From NCBI GenBank assembly GCA_937873175.1, contig CALMVT010000396.1:1171-35552 (forward strand): a stretch of 34,382 bases of DNA, given 5' to 3'. Positions 1 through 8,293 of the stretch are shown piece by piece. Both the position numbers and the translations under genes were made by a program. Numbering within the stretch: the first letter of the stretch is position 1; each line of letters starts with the position of its first letter. The stretch is from an uncultured Acetobacteraceae bacterium (lineage in GTDB: Bacteria; Pseudomonadota; Alphaproteobacteria; Acetobacterales; Acetobacteraceae). The notes under the pieces were generated by a model. The model saw nothing but the letters and a program-made list of their open reading frames with translations. It did no database searches and had not been told where the DNA came from.

Positions 1-243
1 CCTGCGCCGCGCCCGCCGTGAAGCGCGCGGTGTAGAGCACGCCGCCCAGCCCGGCGCAGAACGCCGACAGCAGGTAAAGCCTGCGGGTCTCGCCCCGTAG
101 CTGATCCTGGCCCAGGCCTCGAACACGGCCAGCAGCAGCGCCAGGAACAGCCACGCGCGCATCCCGGCGATGGAGGCGAGCCAGCGCGGTGAGCCGCGGC
201 CCGGCTGGGCTTTCAGCGCCTGGGCAGGGGCGTGGCCGGACAT
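1..243 (-). pseudogene. Sugar ABC transporter permease, internally deleted and cut by the window edge
   Basis: The frame from the ATG at 243 encodes a typical N-terminus of a ribose-type permease, with a first membrane helix around WLFLALLLAVFEAWARISYG (residues about 31-50). Near position 100 the frame stops making sense. A different frame there reads GETRRLYLLSAFCAGLGGVL, which belongs much nearer the C-terminus of this family (around residue 220 of about 330). Some 170-180 residues and the frame are therefore missing across a seam at about 95-115. It lies 46 bp downstream of the binding-protein gene and would have formed the membrane channel of the same sugar importer. The ATPase is not in the window. 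A real deletion and an assembly collapse look the same from here. Confidence 0.7.
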
Positions 244-289
244 CAGCCGTCCCGGCCACGCGGCGGAAACGCCCGCGCCGCCCGGCGGG

Positions 290-1273
290 TCATTGCTGGT
301 AGACGAACTTCATCACGCCGGGGTTGTCGATGTTGGACTTGTCCATTTCGGTGAAGCCCGTGCCGATCTTGGTCGGGATCGACTGGCCTGTCAGGTGGGC
401 AAAGGCGGACATCACCCCGTAATAGCCGATCTCGGCGGGATGCCGGGCGATGGCGCCGTCGATCAGGCCGGACTTGATGTTGCCCACGATCGTGGTCGGC
501 GCGTCGAACGCGACGACCTTGATCTTCCCGCTTTGCCCGGCCTGCTGCACGCCGTTCGCGGCGCCGATGGCGGAGAACAGGTTGGCGCCGAACACGCCCG
601 CCAGGTCGGAGTTCCGGGTGTAAACGGACTGCAACTGCGAGGCGGCCTTGTTGGCGTCGTTGTCGTTGAACTGCGTTTGCAGCACCTGCACGCCGGGGTG
701 GCTCTTCATCTCCTCCTTGAAGCCCTCCTCGCGCTGGTCGGTGGTGGATATGCCGGGCTTTACGTTGGACACGTAAACCTTGCCCTTGTCGCCGATCGCC
801 TTGGCCAGCGCCTGGGCCGCCATCTTGCCGCCTAGCACGTTGTCGGATGCGATGTAGGACAAGGGGAAGTCCGCCTCGCCGGTGCCCGTCCGGTAGTTGC
901 CGGTGCCGATGAACGTGTCCACGGTGATCACCGGGATGCCGGCGTCGGCGGCCTTTTTCAGCGGCTGGATCAACTGGGTCTTGTCGGTCGGGGCAATCAG
1001 GATCGCATCGGGCTTGCGGGCGATCACGGCGTCGAGCACCGGGGTCTGCTGCACGGGGTTGAACTCGGGCGCCCCCTGGAACACGAGGTCGGCGCCCACC
1101 ACTTTGGCGGCCGCTTCCGCACCCTCGCGCATGGTGATGTAGAAGGCGTCGGTGGTCAGGCCGGGGATCAGCGCAATCGTGTATTTCTTGCCCGGCGCTT
1201 GGGCCTGGGCGCTGCCAAGCAGCGCCCCCACGCCGACCGCGATGGCGGCCAATGCCCTGACCGTTCGTTTCAA
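290..1273 (-). CDS. Sugar ABC transporter periplasmic binding protein, ribose/LacI-like type
   Basis: 327 residues. Residues 1-25 are a signal peptide ending in AQAQA. The rest is a type I periplasmic binding fold (Peripla_BP_4 family): KKYTIALIPGLTTDAFYITM opens lobe 1, DAILIAPTD and GIPVITVDT are the usual ligand-pocket strands, and KVVAFDAPTTIVGNIKSGLI resembles the hinge and second-lobe region. It should capture a monosaccharide or related polyol in the periplasm and deliver it to a membrane permease. The start is a TTG, chosen because GGGAGG sits about 7 bp upstream and no ATG fits. The damaged permease follows 46 bp downstream on the same strand, so this protein may have lost its transporter. 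The ligand cannot be read from the sequence. Confidence 0.88.
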   Translation of the reverse strand: MKRTVRALAAIAVGVGALLGSAQAQAPGKKYTIALIPGLTTDAFYITMREGAEAAAKVVGADLVFQGAPEFNPVQQTPVLDAVIARKPDAILIAPTDKTQLIQPLKKAADAGIPVITVDTFIGTGNYRTGTGEADFPLSYIASDNVLGGKMAAQALAKAIGDKGKVYVSNVKPGISTTDQREEGFKEEMKSHPGVQVLQTQFNDNDANKAASQLQSVYTRNSDLAGVFGANLFSAIGAANGVQQAGQSGKIKVVAFDAPTTIVGNIKSGLIDGAIARHPAEIGYYGVMSAFAHLTGQSIPTKIGTGFTEMDKSNIDNPGVMKFVYQQ

Positions 1274-1486
1274 TGTTTCCTCCCGAGGCGTGTCTGCCGA
1301 AAGCGCGGCGCCGCCCTTTGCATAAACCCTGTTGTCGGGCGGGAACGGTAGGGTCGCCCAGGGTTCGGGTCAATCTTGGCCTTTACCCGCAACGGGCTTT
1401 CGCCTACTGCCGGGTCAGGAACATGGTCGGGCCTCGGTCGGATTGGCTTGCAGGTCCTGGCGCCGTTGCTGAAGGGGTGAATCGCC

Positions 1487-2641
1487 ATGCCTGACCTGTT
1501 CAGCCCCTTTGCGCTGAAGGGTGTCGTGCTGCGCAACCGCATCGCCATGTCGCCGATGACGCAGTACCGCTCGACCGACGGCAAGATGGGCGATTTCCAC
1601 GTCATGCTGATGGGGTCGCGCGCCGCGGGCGGCTTCGGCCTGGTGTTCCCGGAACAGATCGCCATCACGCCGGACGGCCGCACCGGCGTGCATTGCGCCG
1701 GCATCTACGACGATGCGCAGATCGAGGGCCTGTCGCGCGTGACCCAGATCATCAAGGACATGGGCGCCGTCCCCGCGATCCAGCTTGGCCACACCGGGCG
1801 CAAGGGAAGCGAGCAGCGGCCCTGGGAAGGCAAGCGGCAGATCGCGCCCGACCACCCCGATGGCTGGCAGGTGCGCGGCCCGTCGCCCATTCCCTATGGC
1901 GGCCGCTACACCTTCCCCGTGCAGGAACTGTCGGCGGGGGAGATCGCCGAGCTGCACCGCGCTTATGCCAGCGCGGCGAAGCGGGCGCTGGCCGCCGGCT
2001 TTGAATGGCTGGAAATGCACTTCGCCCACGGCTACCTCGGCGCCAGCTTCTTTTCGCCGCTGGCGAACCAGCGCACCGACGAGTACGGCGGCAGCCTGGA
2101 CAACCGGCTGCGCTTCCATCGCGAGGCGATGGACGCCGTGCGCGGCGTTTGGCCGGAACGGTTGCCGTTGACCATGCGGCTGGGGTCCGACGACTTCAAC
2201 GAACACGGCGTCCGGTTCGACGACGCCGTTTACGCGGTGGGGATGATGAAGGAGCACGGCCTCGACCTGGCCGACCTGAGCCTCGGCATGAACACCGACG
2301 CGACCGAGGACCTGCCGTTCGACCGCGCGGCGTTCATGGTGGAGCGCGGCGCCCGGGTGCGGCGCGAGGTCGGCATCCCGGTGGGCGTGAGCTGGAACCT
2401 CGGCTTGCCCGCCGTGGCGGACCGCGTGATCCGGGAGGGGCTGATCGACCTGGTGCTGCTGGGCCGCCCGGCGCTGGCCAACCCGCACTGGCCGGTCTGG
2501 GCCGCACGCGAGCTGGCGCACAACGATCCGTTCGAGCTGCTGCCGCAGGACTGGTCGTGGTGGCTGCGCAACCGGCCGGGGTCGGAGGGATCGCACGGGC
2601 TGCCGGAAGCAGGGCGCCGGGTGGGAGCCGGGCCAGGGTGA
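1487..2641 (+). CDS. NADH:flavin oxidoreductase, old yellow enzyme family, YqjM-like
   Basis: 384 residues, near the family norm of 340-380. This is a cytoplasmic FMN-dependent TIM barrel that reduces activated C=C bonds of enones, using NAD(P)H. LRNRIAMSPMTQYRS near the N-terminus is the FMN-binding strand. The substrate-anion-binding pair is H178 and H181 in MHFAHGY, followed by SPLANQRTDEYGGSLDNR, a hallmark of YqjM-like members. LVLLGRPALANPHWP is the C-terminal phosphate-binding region. The residue that is the redox-tuning Cys26 of YqjM is Thr25 here, as in classical yeast OYEs. The last 15 or so residues are low-complexity and may be unstructured. The ATG at 1487 has GAAGGGGTG upstream. 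The gene is divergent from the sugar-binding protein and shares a 213-bp intergenic region with it. Confidence 0.92.
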   Translation: MPDLFSPFALKGVVLRNRIAMSPMTQYRSTDGKMGDFHVMLMGSRAAGGFGLVFPEQIAITPDGRTGVHCAGIYDDAQIEGLSRVTQIIKDMGAVPAIQLGHTGRKGSEQRPWEGKRQIAPDHPDGWQVRGPSPIPYGGRYTFPVQELSAGEIAELHRAYASAAKRALAAGFEWLEMHFAHGYLGASFFSPLANQRTDEYGGSLDNRLRFHREAMDAVRGVWPERLPLTMRLGSDDFNEHGVRFDDAVYAVGMMKEHGLDLADLSLGMNTDATEDLPFDRAAFMVERGARVRREVGIPVGVSWNLGLPAVADRVIREGLIDLVLLGRPALANPHWPVWAARELAHNDPFELLPQDWSWWLRNRPGSEGSHGLPEAGRRVGAGPG

Positions 2642-2870
2642 TGGCCTGTCTCCTGCTTACGCTGCACGTATAGCCGGAAGAACAAGGCGCCGTAGATCAG
2701 CAACACGAGGAGGGCATTGCGGGCCAGCAGAACGGCGATCCACCCGGCGCCGGGATAGGCCCAGCGGTCACCACAATCCCGGCGGAGGAAGGCCAACATC
2801 CGGCCGCAATCGAAATGTTAACTCCATCCCGGCACGGGCGGTCAGTGGCCCCGTGATCAGGAGGCGTTTT

Positions 2871-3224
2871 ATGCGTTTACTTCCGGTTTTTCTCGCATCG
2901 GTCGGCGCGTTGGGTGTGGCCGCGGCCTGCTCGCCCGCCCGGGCGGATTGGGACGACGACGGCTGGCGGCGCCACGAATGGCGTGAGCATCAGGAGCGGC
3001 GCTGGCGCGAGCATGAATGGCGCGAACACGAGTGGCGGGAGCGCCAGCGGCAAACCTATTATGCCCCTCCGCCGGTGATCTACTCGGTCCCGCCGCCCGC
3101 ATACTCCAATGCGCCTCGGGGCTATTACGCGACCCCGCCTTCGGTCTACTACGCACCGCCGCCGCCACCGCCCCTTTACCAGAATCCTGGCGTGTCGATC
3201 GGTTTCGGGTTCGGCTTCCGCTGA
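2871..3224 (+). CDS. Small exported protein with HEWREH repeats and a proline/tyrosine-rich tail
   Basis: 117 residues from the ATG at 2871, which has AGGAG at 2859-2863. An upstream GTG at 2853 is possible but would start before that site. Residues 1-22 look like a signal peptide ending VAAACSPARA; a lipoprotein cysteine is conceivable, but the box is poor. Mature residues 23-60 carry the imperfect repeat HEWREH/HEWRER, giving a strongly charged segment. Residues 61-105 are rich in YYAPPP and PPPAY motifs, and the protein ends GVSIGFGFGFR. This composition is common in uncharacterised exported proteins of alphaproteobacteria. An envelope location and possibly metal or polyanion binding by the His/Glu/Arg repeats are inference. 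Confidence 0.75.
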   Translation: MRLLPVFLASVGALGVAAACSPARADWDDDGWRRHEWREHQERRWREHEWREHEWRERQRQTYYAPPPVIYSVPPPAYSNAPRGYYATPPSVYYAPPPPPPLYQNPGVSIGFGFGFR

Positions 3225-3355
3225 TCCAATCCGTTCCCGACGTTGGCCGGCCCATTTCGCTCCACGGGTTTCGCGTTTATGATGCGTTGCTCGACCGGGT
3301 TACTCCGTGCGCTCCAGGGGTGACCCGGCGGTGCTGACCGGGAGGAGAGACGACG

Positions 3356-4375
3356 TTGCGTGTCATGCCCTCCACCGTCCAAGCCGCCCGTCTAATGGCG
3401 CGGCGCGACTTCGTCGCGCTGGCCGGAAGCGCGGCGGCATGGGGCCTCCCGGCCCATGCGCAGCAGCCAGACATGCCGGTAATCGGGTATCTTGGTTCCG
3501 AATCCCCGGAACGGTCTGCCAGTCGCCTGAGCGCCTTCCGCAAGGGCCTGGCAGATAGCGGGTTTGCCGAGGGCCGTAACGTCACGATCGAGTTCCGATG
3601 GGCGGACGGTCAATACCGTCGCCTTCCGGCCCTCGCGATGGATCTCGTCAACCGTCGGGTGACCGTGATCGTGGCGCCCGGGGGCGCCCCGGTGGCGCTC
3701 GCGGCGAAATCGGCGACCGCGACGATCCCGATCGTGTTTGAGATGGGCGGCGACCCCATTGCGCTCGGCGTGGTGGGCAGCTTGTCGCGGCCGGGAGGCA
3801 ATCTTACGGGCGTGTCGAGCTTGAGCGTGGAAGTCTCGCGCAAGCGCCTGGAGTTCATGCACGAGCTGCTTCCAACCGCTGGCCTGTTCGCCGTCGCCGT
3901 TAATCCGACCAGCCCCACCGCGGATTCGCAACTCAAGAACCTCCGCGCGGCGGCGGGAAGCCTTGGGGTGCGGCTCCATGTCCTGGAGGCCAGCGCCGAA
4001 CAAGAGTTCGACGCCATGTTCACGGCCGTGCTCCAAACGCGGGCGGGCGGCCTCGTGTTCACCTCCGACCCTTATTTCGTACATCGCAGCCGGCAGCTCG
4101 CTGAGCTGGCGGCCCTCCATGCTGTGCCGGCCATCACCCAATCCCGCGATTTTCCATTGATGGGCGGCCTGATGAGCTACGGGGGCGATTTCGAGCAGAC
4201 ACACCGTCAAGCCGGGGTTTATGCCGGCCGTGTCATCAAGGGCGAGAAGCCCTCCGACCTGCCGGTCCAGCAGGTCACGAAGGTCGAGCTGTTCATCAAC
4301 CTCCATGCCGCCAACGCTCTCGGCGTCGCCTTTCCCCCCTCGCTTCTGAGCAGCGCCGACACGGTGATCGAATGA
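3356..4375 (+). CDS. ABC transporter substrate-binding protein, ABC_sub_bind (TrpX-like) family
   Basis: 339 residues. The N-terminus carries a twin-arginine-like signal (ARRDFVALAGSAAAWGLPAH) followed by AQQPDMPVIGYLGSESPE, the usual mature start of the PF04392 family. Later landmarks are EGRNVTIEFRWADGQYRRLP, IPIVFEMGGDPIALGVVGSL and RPGGNLTGVSSL. The start is a TTG at 3356 with GGAGGAGAG about 7 bp upstream; ATGs at 3365 and 3395 are alternatives. No permease or ATPase is adjacent. Instead a membrane class III cyclase starts 54 bp downstream on the same strand, so the protein may act as a periplasmic sensor rather than a transporter part. That role is inference. Confidence 0.85.
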   Translation: MRVMPSTVQAARLMARRDFVALAGSAAAWGLPAHAQQPDMPVIGYLGSESPERSASRLSAFRKGLADSGFAEGRNVTIEFRWADGQYRRLPALAMDLVNRRVTVIVAPGGAPVALAAKSATATIPIVFEMGGDPIALGVVGSLSRPGGNLTGVSSLSVEVSRKRLEFMHELLPTAGLFAVAVNPTSPTADSQLKNLRAAAGSLGVRLHVLEASAEQEFDAMFTAVLQTRAGGLVFTSDPYFVHRSRQLAELAALHAVPAITQSRDFPLMGGLMSYGGDFEQTHRQAGVYAGRVIKGEKPSDLPVQQVTKVELFINLHAANALGVAFPPSLLSSADTVIE

Positions 4376-4429
4376 AGCGCCGTGCCCGCCCTGAATGCCG
4401 GGTCGCGGGAGGCCGGCGCTTGAACTGAC

Positions 4430-6223
4430 ATGAGGACCAGCCCGCCAGCCGCGTCGCGAATGCCGCTGGTCCGGAAGTATTTCCTCGCCCTGTTTGCGGC
4501 CGTCGTGGTGCCGCTCCTCGTGGCGGGCGGGAGCGAAGCGTGGTTCGGCTACCACGACCAGCGAGCCAGGCTGAACGATCTCCTCGAAGCGGAAGCCCGG
4601 TCGGCCGCGGCGAAGATCGGGAATTTTATGGACGGCATCCGCGATCAACTCGGATGGACGGTGCAACTGCCGTGGTCGGACACCGTCGATGAACGCCGCA
4701 GGCTCGACGCCTTGCGCCTTCTGCGCCAGGTCCCAGCCGTCCGGAGCCTCAGCCTCCTCGATGCCGCCGCCAAGGAGCGCCTGTTCGTGTCGCGCATCGG
4801 TTTGAACAGGATCGAGAGCGGCGACGATTACTCCGGAAGCCCGGCGGTGATCGGGACCCGCTCGGCCCGGACCTGGTTCGGCCCGGTCACGTTCTACCGC
4901 GACTCCGAACCCTTCATGACCGTCGCGGTCGCAGGCAACCGCTCGGCGGTCGGGGTGGCCGTGGCGGAGATCAACCTCAAGCTGATCTGGGAGGTGATCT
5001 CCGCGATACGGGTCGGCCGGACCGGGGAAGCGTTCGTGCTGGACGGGCCGGGACGCCTCGTCGCGCATCCGGACATCAGCCTGGTGCTGCGGGCCGACGC
5101 CGCCGCGACGCGGCCGTTCCAGGCCTTGCGGGCGGCCATTCTCGCCCGGTCCGGCCAAGCCGTCACGGGTCAGGACAGGGCGGGGAACACAGTGTTGGCG
5201 GCGATGGCGCAAGTCCCCGGCGTCAACTGGAGCGTGATCGTCGAGCAGCCCATCGCCGAGGCGTTCGGGCCGATCCACGCCGCGCTTTGGCGCACCGCGG
5301 CGCTGCTCGTCGCCGGCGCGGCGTTCGCGGCGGCGCTTGCTTACTGGCTCGCCCAGCGCATGATCGGACCGATACGCCTCCTGGAGGACGGGGTCGCCCG
5401 GATTGGCGCGGGGCAGTTCGACCACCGGATCAGCCTCGCCACGGGCGACGAGTTCGAGCGGCTTGCGACCCAGTTCAACGAGATGGCAGGCGAGCTGGCA
5501 GTGTCGCGGGAGCGCTCGGAACGCATCACCCGGCTCAAGCGCTTCCTCGCCCCGCAGGTGGCCGAACTGGTGGACCGCGCGCGTGACGACGGCGTGCTCG
5601 AGGGGCGGCGCGTGGAGGTGGTCGTGGTGTTCTGCGACTTGCGGGGCTTCACTGCCTTCTCGGCCCGCGCGGAGCCCGAAACCGTGATGGGCGTGCTGGG
5701 CGAATACTACGACGCTCTTGGAAGGGTGGTCAGCGCGCACGGGGCGACGCTGACGAACTTCTCCGGCGACGGGATGATGGTGCTGGTCAACGCGCCGGTT
5801 CCGTGCCCGGACCCGGCATTGCGCGCGGTTGACATGGCGAGCGACATGCAACGAAGCGTGCAGGCGCTGCTGGCCAAGTGGCGCGCGCTGGGCCACCGGC
5901 TCGGCTTCGGCGTGGGGCTGGCGATGGGACCTGCGACGGTTGGGCGGATTGGCTCCGAAGGCCGCCTCGACTACACCGCGATCGGCACCGTCGTGAACCT
6001 CGCGTCGCGCTTGTGCGCCAGCGCGGAAGCGTCCGAAACCCTGATGGACCGCGTTGCGGCCCATGCGGTCGGCTCGCGGGTGCCCCTCCTTGAGTTGGAC
6101 GCGCGGGTTCTGAAGGGCTTTGACCAGCAGGTTCCCGTGTTCGCCGTTGATCGGCATTGGGACGAGGCCCTTCCGCAGCCTCGGCGCAGGTCGCCGGAGC
6201 CGCAGGTGCGCGGGAACGCATAG
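4430..6223 (+). CDS. Membrane adenylate/guanylate cyclase with periplasmic sensor and HAMP domain
   Basis: 597 residues. Helix 1 (about 14-36) and helix 2 (about 287-310) bracket a periplasmic Cache-like sensor domain. A HAMP linker (about 311-365) with MIGPIRLLEDGVARIGAGQF follows, then a class III nucleotide cyclase domain (about 390-570). Catalytic features are present: metal aspartates D403 in FCDLRGFTAF and D447 in FSGDGMMVL, the substrate-recognition D514 in DYTAIG, and transition-state N523 and R527 in NLASRL. It should make cAMP (or cGMP) in response to an extracytoplasmic ligand. Base specificity is not certain, although the Asp in DYTAIG favours ATP. The ATG at 4430 lacks a strong ribosome site, and the ATG at 4460 is an alternative. 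The binding-protein gene directly upstream is a plausible ligand receptor. Confidence 0.9.
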   Translation: MRTSPPAASRMPLVRKYFLALFAAVVVPLLVAGGSEAWFGYHDQRARLNDLLEAEARSAAAKIGNFMDGIRDQLGWTVQLPWSDTVDERRRLDALRLLRQVPAVRSLSLLDAAAKERLFVSRIGLNRIESGDDYSGSPAVIGTRSARTWFGPVTFYRDSEPFMTVAVAGNRSAVGVAVAEINLKLIWEVISAIRVGRTGEAFVLDGPGRLVAHPDISLVLRADAAATRPFQALRAAILARSGQAVTGQDRAGNTVLAAMAQVPGVNWSVIVEQPIAEAFGPIHAALWRTAALLVAGAAFAAALAYWLAQRMIGPIRLLEDGVARIGAGQFDHRISLATGDEFERLATQFNEMAGELAVSRERSERITRLKRFLAPQVAELVDRARDDGVLEGRRVEVVVVFCDLRGFTAFSARAEPETVMGVLGEYYDALGRVVSAHGATLTNFSGDGMMVLVNAPVPCPDPALRAVDMASDMQRSVQALLAKWRALGHRLGFGVGLAMGPATVGRIGSEGRLDYTAIGTVVNLASRLCASAEASETLMDRVAAHAVGSRVPLLELDARVLKGFDQQVPVFAVDRHWDEALPQPRRRSPEPQVRGNA

Positions 6224-6288
6224 GACGAACGGTTGCCCCTCACCTCGCAGCCTATGGTGGCGCTTGCGGCGGCACGGTAGGGTGTACC

Positions 6289-6651
6289 ATGCTCGACGCT
6301 GCGTTCTGGATGCTGGGGATCACGGTCGCAGTCGGCCTGGCGATCAGTTGCTTCTATTTGCTGGAACAGCCAATCCGGGGCTTGGCGCGGTGGGTCAGCG
6401 TCGGGCATGGATTGCTGGGCGTCACCGGATCGGTGCTGTTTTTCACCGTGATGGCGATCGGCGCGCCCGACAGGAGCGGCATGGGCCAGGTTGCCACAAG
6501 CCTGCTCATTGGCACTCTGACAGGGGCGGCCGTCGTGGTCCTCGCTCAGGTCCGCCGGCGCCGGCCGTCTGGCCTGGTCGTGGCGCTGCATGCGACGCTG
6601 GGCGTGGCCGGATACATCGTCCTCGCGGCCTACGCCACCACGCCCCAATAG
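6289..6651 (+). CDS. Four-helix inner-membrane protein of unknown function
   Basis: 120 residues from the ATG at 6289. The frame is open further upstream, but that part is arginine- and alanine-rich, overlaps the end of the cyclase gene and looks like shadow. Four hydrophobic segments are visible: about 3-25 (FWMLGITVAVGLAISCFYLL), 37-57, 67-86 and 97-117. Basic RRRRPS between helices 3 and 4 suggests a cytoplasmic loop there. I recognise no family. It follows the cyclase by 65 bp on the same strand and may be co-transcribed with it. It is convergent with the acyl-CoA dehydrogenase gene, whose stop lies 11 bp away. Confidence 0.6.
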   Translation: MLDAAFWMLGITVAVGLAISCFYLLEQPIRGLARWVSVGHGLLGVTGSVLFFTVMAIGAPDRSGMGQVATSLLIGTLTGAAVVVLAQVRRRRPSGLVVALHATLGVAGYIVLAAYATTPQ

Positions 6652-6661
6652 CCCGCTGGGT

Positions 6662-8293
6662 TTAATCGTCCGCAGCCAACGGGTCACGCGGCAGCACGCG
6701 GTGGCGCAGGACCATCCCGGCCATCGCCAGCCGCGCCGGGTCGTCCAGCCGGGCGGCTTCCCAGGCCATCGCGGCGGCGGAGGCGACGTGGTAAAGCGCC
6801 GATGCCGCCTGCCGCGTCAGGTGCGTGCCGCCGGGCGCCATCGCCGCCTCGGCCAGCCCGGCGGCGCGCGCCAGTGCCGGCTGCACGTTTAGACCCGGCA
6901 CGGCCAGCCCGCTCAGGTGCGCCCGCAGCGCGTCCAACCCGCCGTCGCGCCTTGCAGCCCGCATCACGTCCAGCGCCACGACGTTGCTCGTGCCCTCCCA
7001 GATCGACCCCAGATGCGCGTCGCGCAGCACGCGGGCGTCTGGCCATTCCTCGATGTAGCCGCAGCCGCCGCGGACCTCCATGGCGTCCCCGGCCACCTTG
7101 CGCGCGTCCCGGCAGGCGCGGAACTTCAGCAGCGGCGTGAGCATGCGCAGCAGCGCATAGGCCCCGCTTTCCCCGGCGTCCGACCGGCGCAGCGCCTCGG
7201 CAGCTTGCAGGCTCATGCTGCGCGCCTGCTCCGCCCAAACCTGCATCTTGAGCAGTTGCCGCTGCATCAGCGGCATGTCGGCGAGCGGCACGCCAAAGGC
7301 CACCCGGCGCCGGGCCACGAAGGCGGCTTCCGTCACCGCGCGCCGCATCAGGCCGGCGGCCCGCACTCCGTTGGACAGGCGGGAATTGTTCACCATGTCC
7401 GCCATCTGCCGGAACCCGGCGCCGGGATCGCCGACCAGCCAGGCGACCGCGCCGCGCAGTTGCACCTCTCCGCTGGCCATGGACCGCGTGCCCAGCTTCT
7501 CCTTTAGCCGCACGATATGCAGCGCGTTCGCCCGCCCGTCCGGCAGGATGCGCGGCAGCAGAAACAGGCTGACGCCGCGTATGCCGTCCGGGGCGCCGAT
7601 GGGCCGGGCCAGCACCATGGCCAAGGCGGCGTCAGGGTTGGAGCAGAACCACTTGTCCCCTGTCAGCGCCCATGCGTCATCCGGCAAGGGTGCGGCGCTG
7701 ACGACGGTGGCGCCCACGTCGGACCCGGCGCCCTGCTCGGTCATGAACATCGCGCCTTGGGCCAGCGTATCCACATCTTGGCTGGTCAGCGCCGGCAGGT
7801 AGCGCGCTACCAGCGCCGGATCGCCGAAGCGGCGCAGGGTCCGCGTCAGGCTGTCGGTCATGCTGACGGGGCACATCAGTCCGAACTCGGCCTGCACGAA
7901 CAGAAAGGTCAGCAGATACTTGGCCGCCGGCGGCATCGGCGCGGGCCAGCCCAGCACGCCGCCGCGGTGGGACAGGGCGGCCAGGCCATACTCGCCAAAG
8001 GCCAGGCGTTCCATTTCGCGAAAGGCCGGATGCTTCTCGACCGATTGCACGTCCTCGCCGCGGCGAGTGCGGTGGCGGAGCGTCGGCGGGTTGCGGTCGG
8101 CGATGCCGGCCAGCTCGTCTAGGCTGTCGCCCGCGAGCGCGCCCAGGCGGTCCAGGTGCGGCAGGAGGTGCTCGAACAGGTCCGGCGGGAGGTACAGCGC
8201 GGCCAGGCGGGCGAGCGCCGGGTCAGCCCGGTACAGGTTCAGCCCGCGGCTGTCCGGGACCGCTTCTGCGCCGGTGGGGGCGAGCGCGTTCAT
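6662..8293 (-). CDS. Acyl-CoA dehydrogenase, AidB-like
   Basis: 543 residues, the length of the AidB branch rather than the roughly 380 of standard acyl-CoA dehydrogenases. Residues 1-150 are the AidB-type N-terminal extension. FMTEQGAGSDVGAT is the FAD/substrate-binding segment and ALTGDKWFCSNPDA is the middle beta-domain. VRLKEKLGTRSMASGEV, GGCGYIEEWPDARVLRDAHL and GSIWEGTSNVVALDVMRAA follow; the last contains the glutamate position that is catalytic in many members. AidB-like enzymes bind FAD and have weak or unknown dehydrogenase substrates; E. coli AidB is linked to alkylation stress. The ATG at 8293 overlaps the stop of the upstream binding-protein gene by 4 bp (ATGA), so the two are probably translationally coupled. 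The substrate is unknown. Confidence 0.88.
   Translation of the reverse strand: MNALAPTGAEAVPDSRGLNLYRADPALARLAALYLPPDLFEHLLPHLDRLGALAGDSLDELAGIADRNPPTLRHRTRRGEDVQSVEKHPAFREMERLAFGEYGLAALSHRGGVLGWPAPMPPAAKYLLTFLFVQAEFGLMCPVSMTDSLTRTLRRFGDPALVARYLPALTSQDVDTLAQGAMFMTEQGAGSDVGATVVSAAPLPDDAWALTGDKWFCSNPDAALAMVLARPIGAPDGIRGVSLFLLPRILPDGRANALHIVRLKEKLGTRSMASGEVQLRGAVAWLVGDPGAGFRQMADMVNNSRLSNGVRAAGLMRRAVTEAAFVARRRVAFGVPLADMPLMQRQLLKMQVWAEQARSMSLQAAEALRRSDAGESGAYALLRMLTPLLKFRACRDARKVAGDAMEVRGGCGYIEEWPDARVLRDAHLGSIWEGTSNVVALDVMRAARRDGGLDALRAHLSGLAVPGLNVQPALARAAGLAEAAMAPGGTHLTRQAASALYHVASAAAMAWEAARLDDPARLAMAGMVLRHRVLPRDPLAADD

Noticed and set aside
2640-2799. Minus-strand frame starting MLAFLRRDCGD with one hydrophobic helix
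   Set aside because: No ribosome site, it runs on into antisense of the flavin oxidoreductase gene, and no family is recognised. It could be a small membrane protein, but support is too thin.
3392-6157. Very long minus-strand open frame (over 900 codons)
   Set aside because: It runs antisense across two well-supported genes (binding protein and cyclase) and is His/Arg/Gly-rich nonsense.
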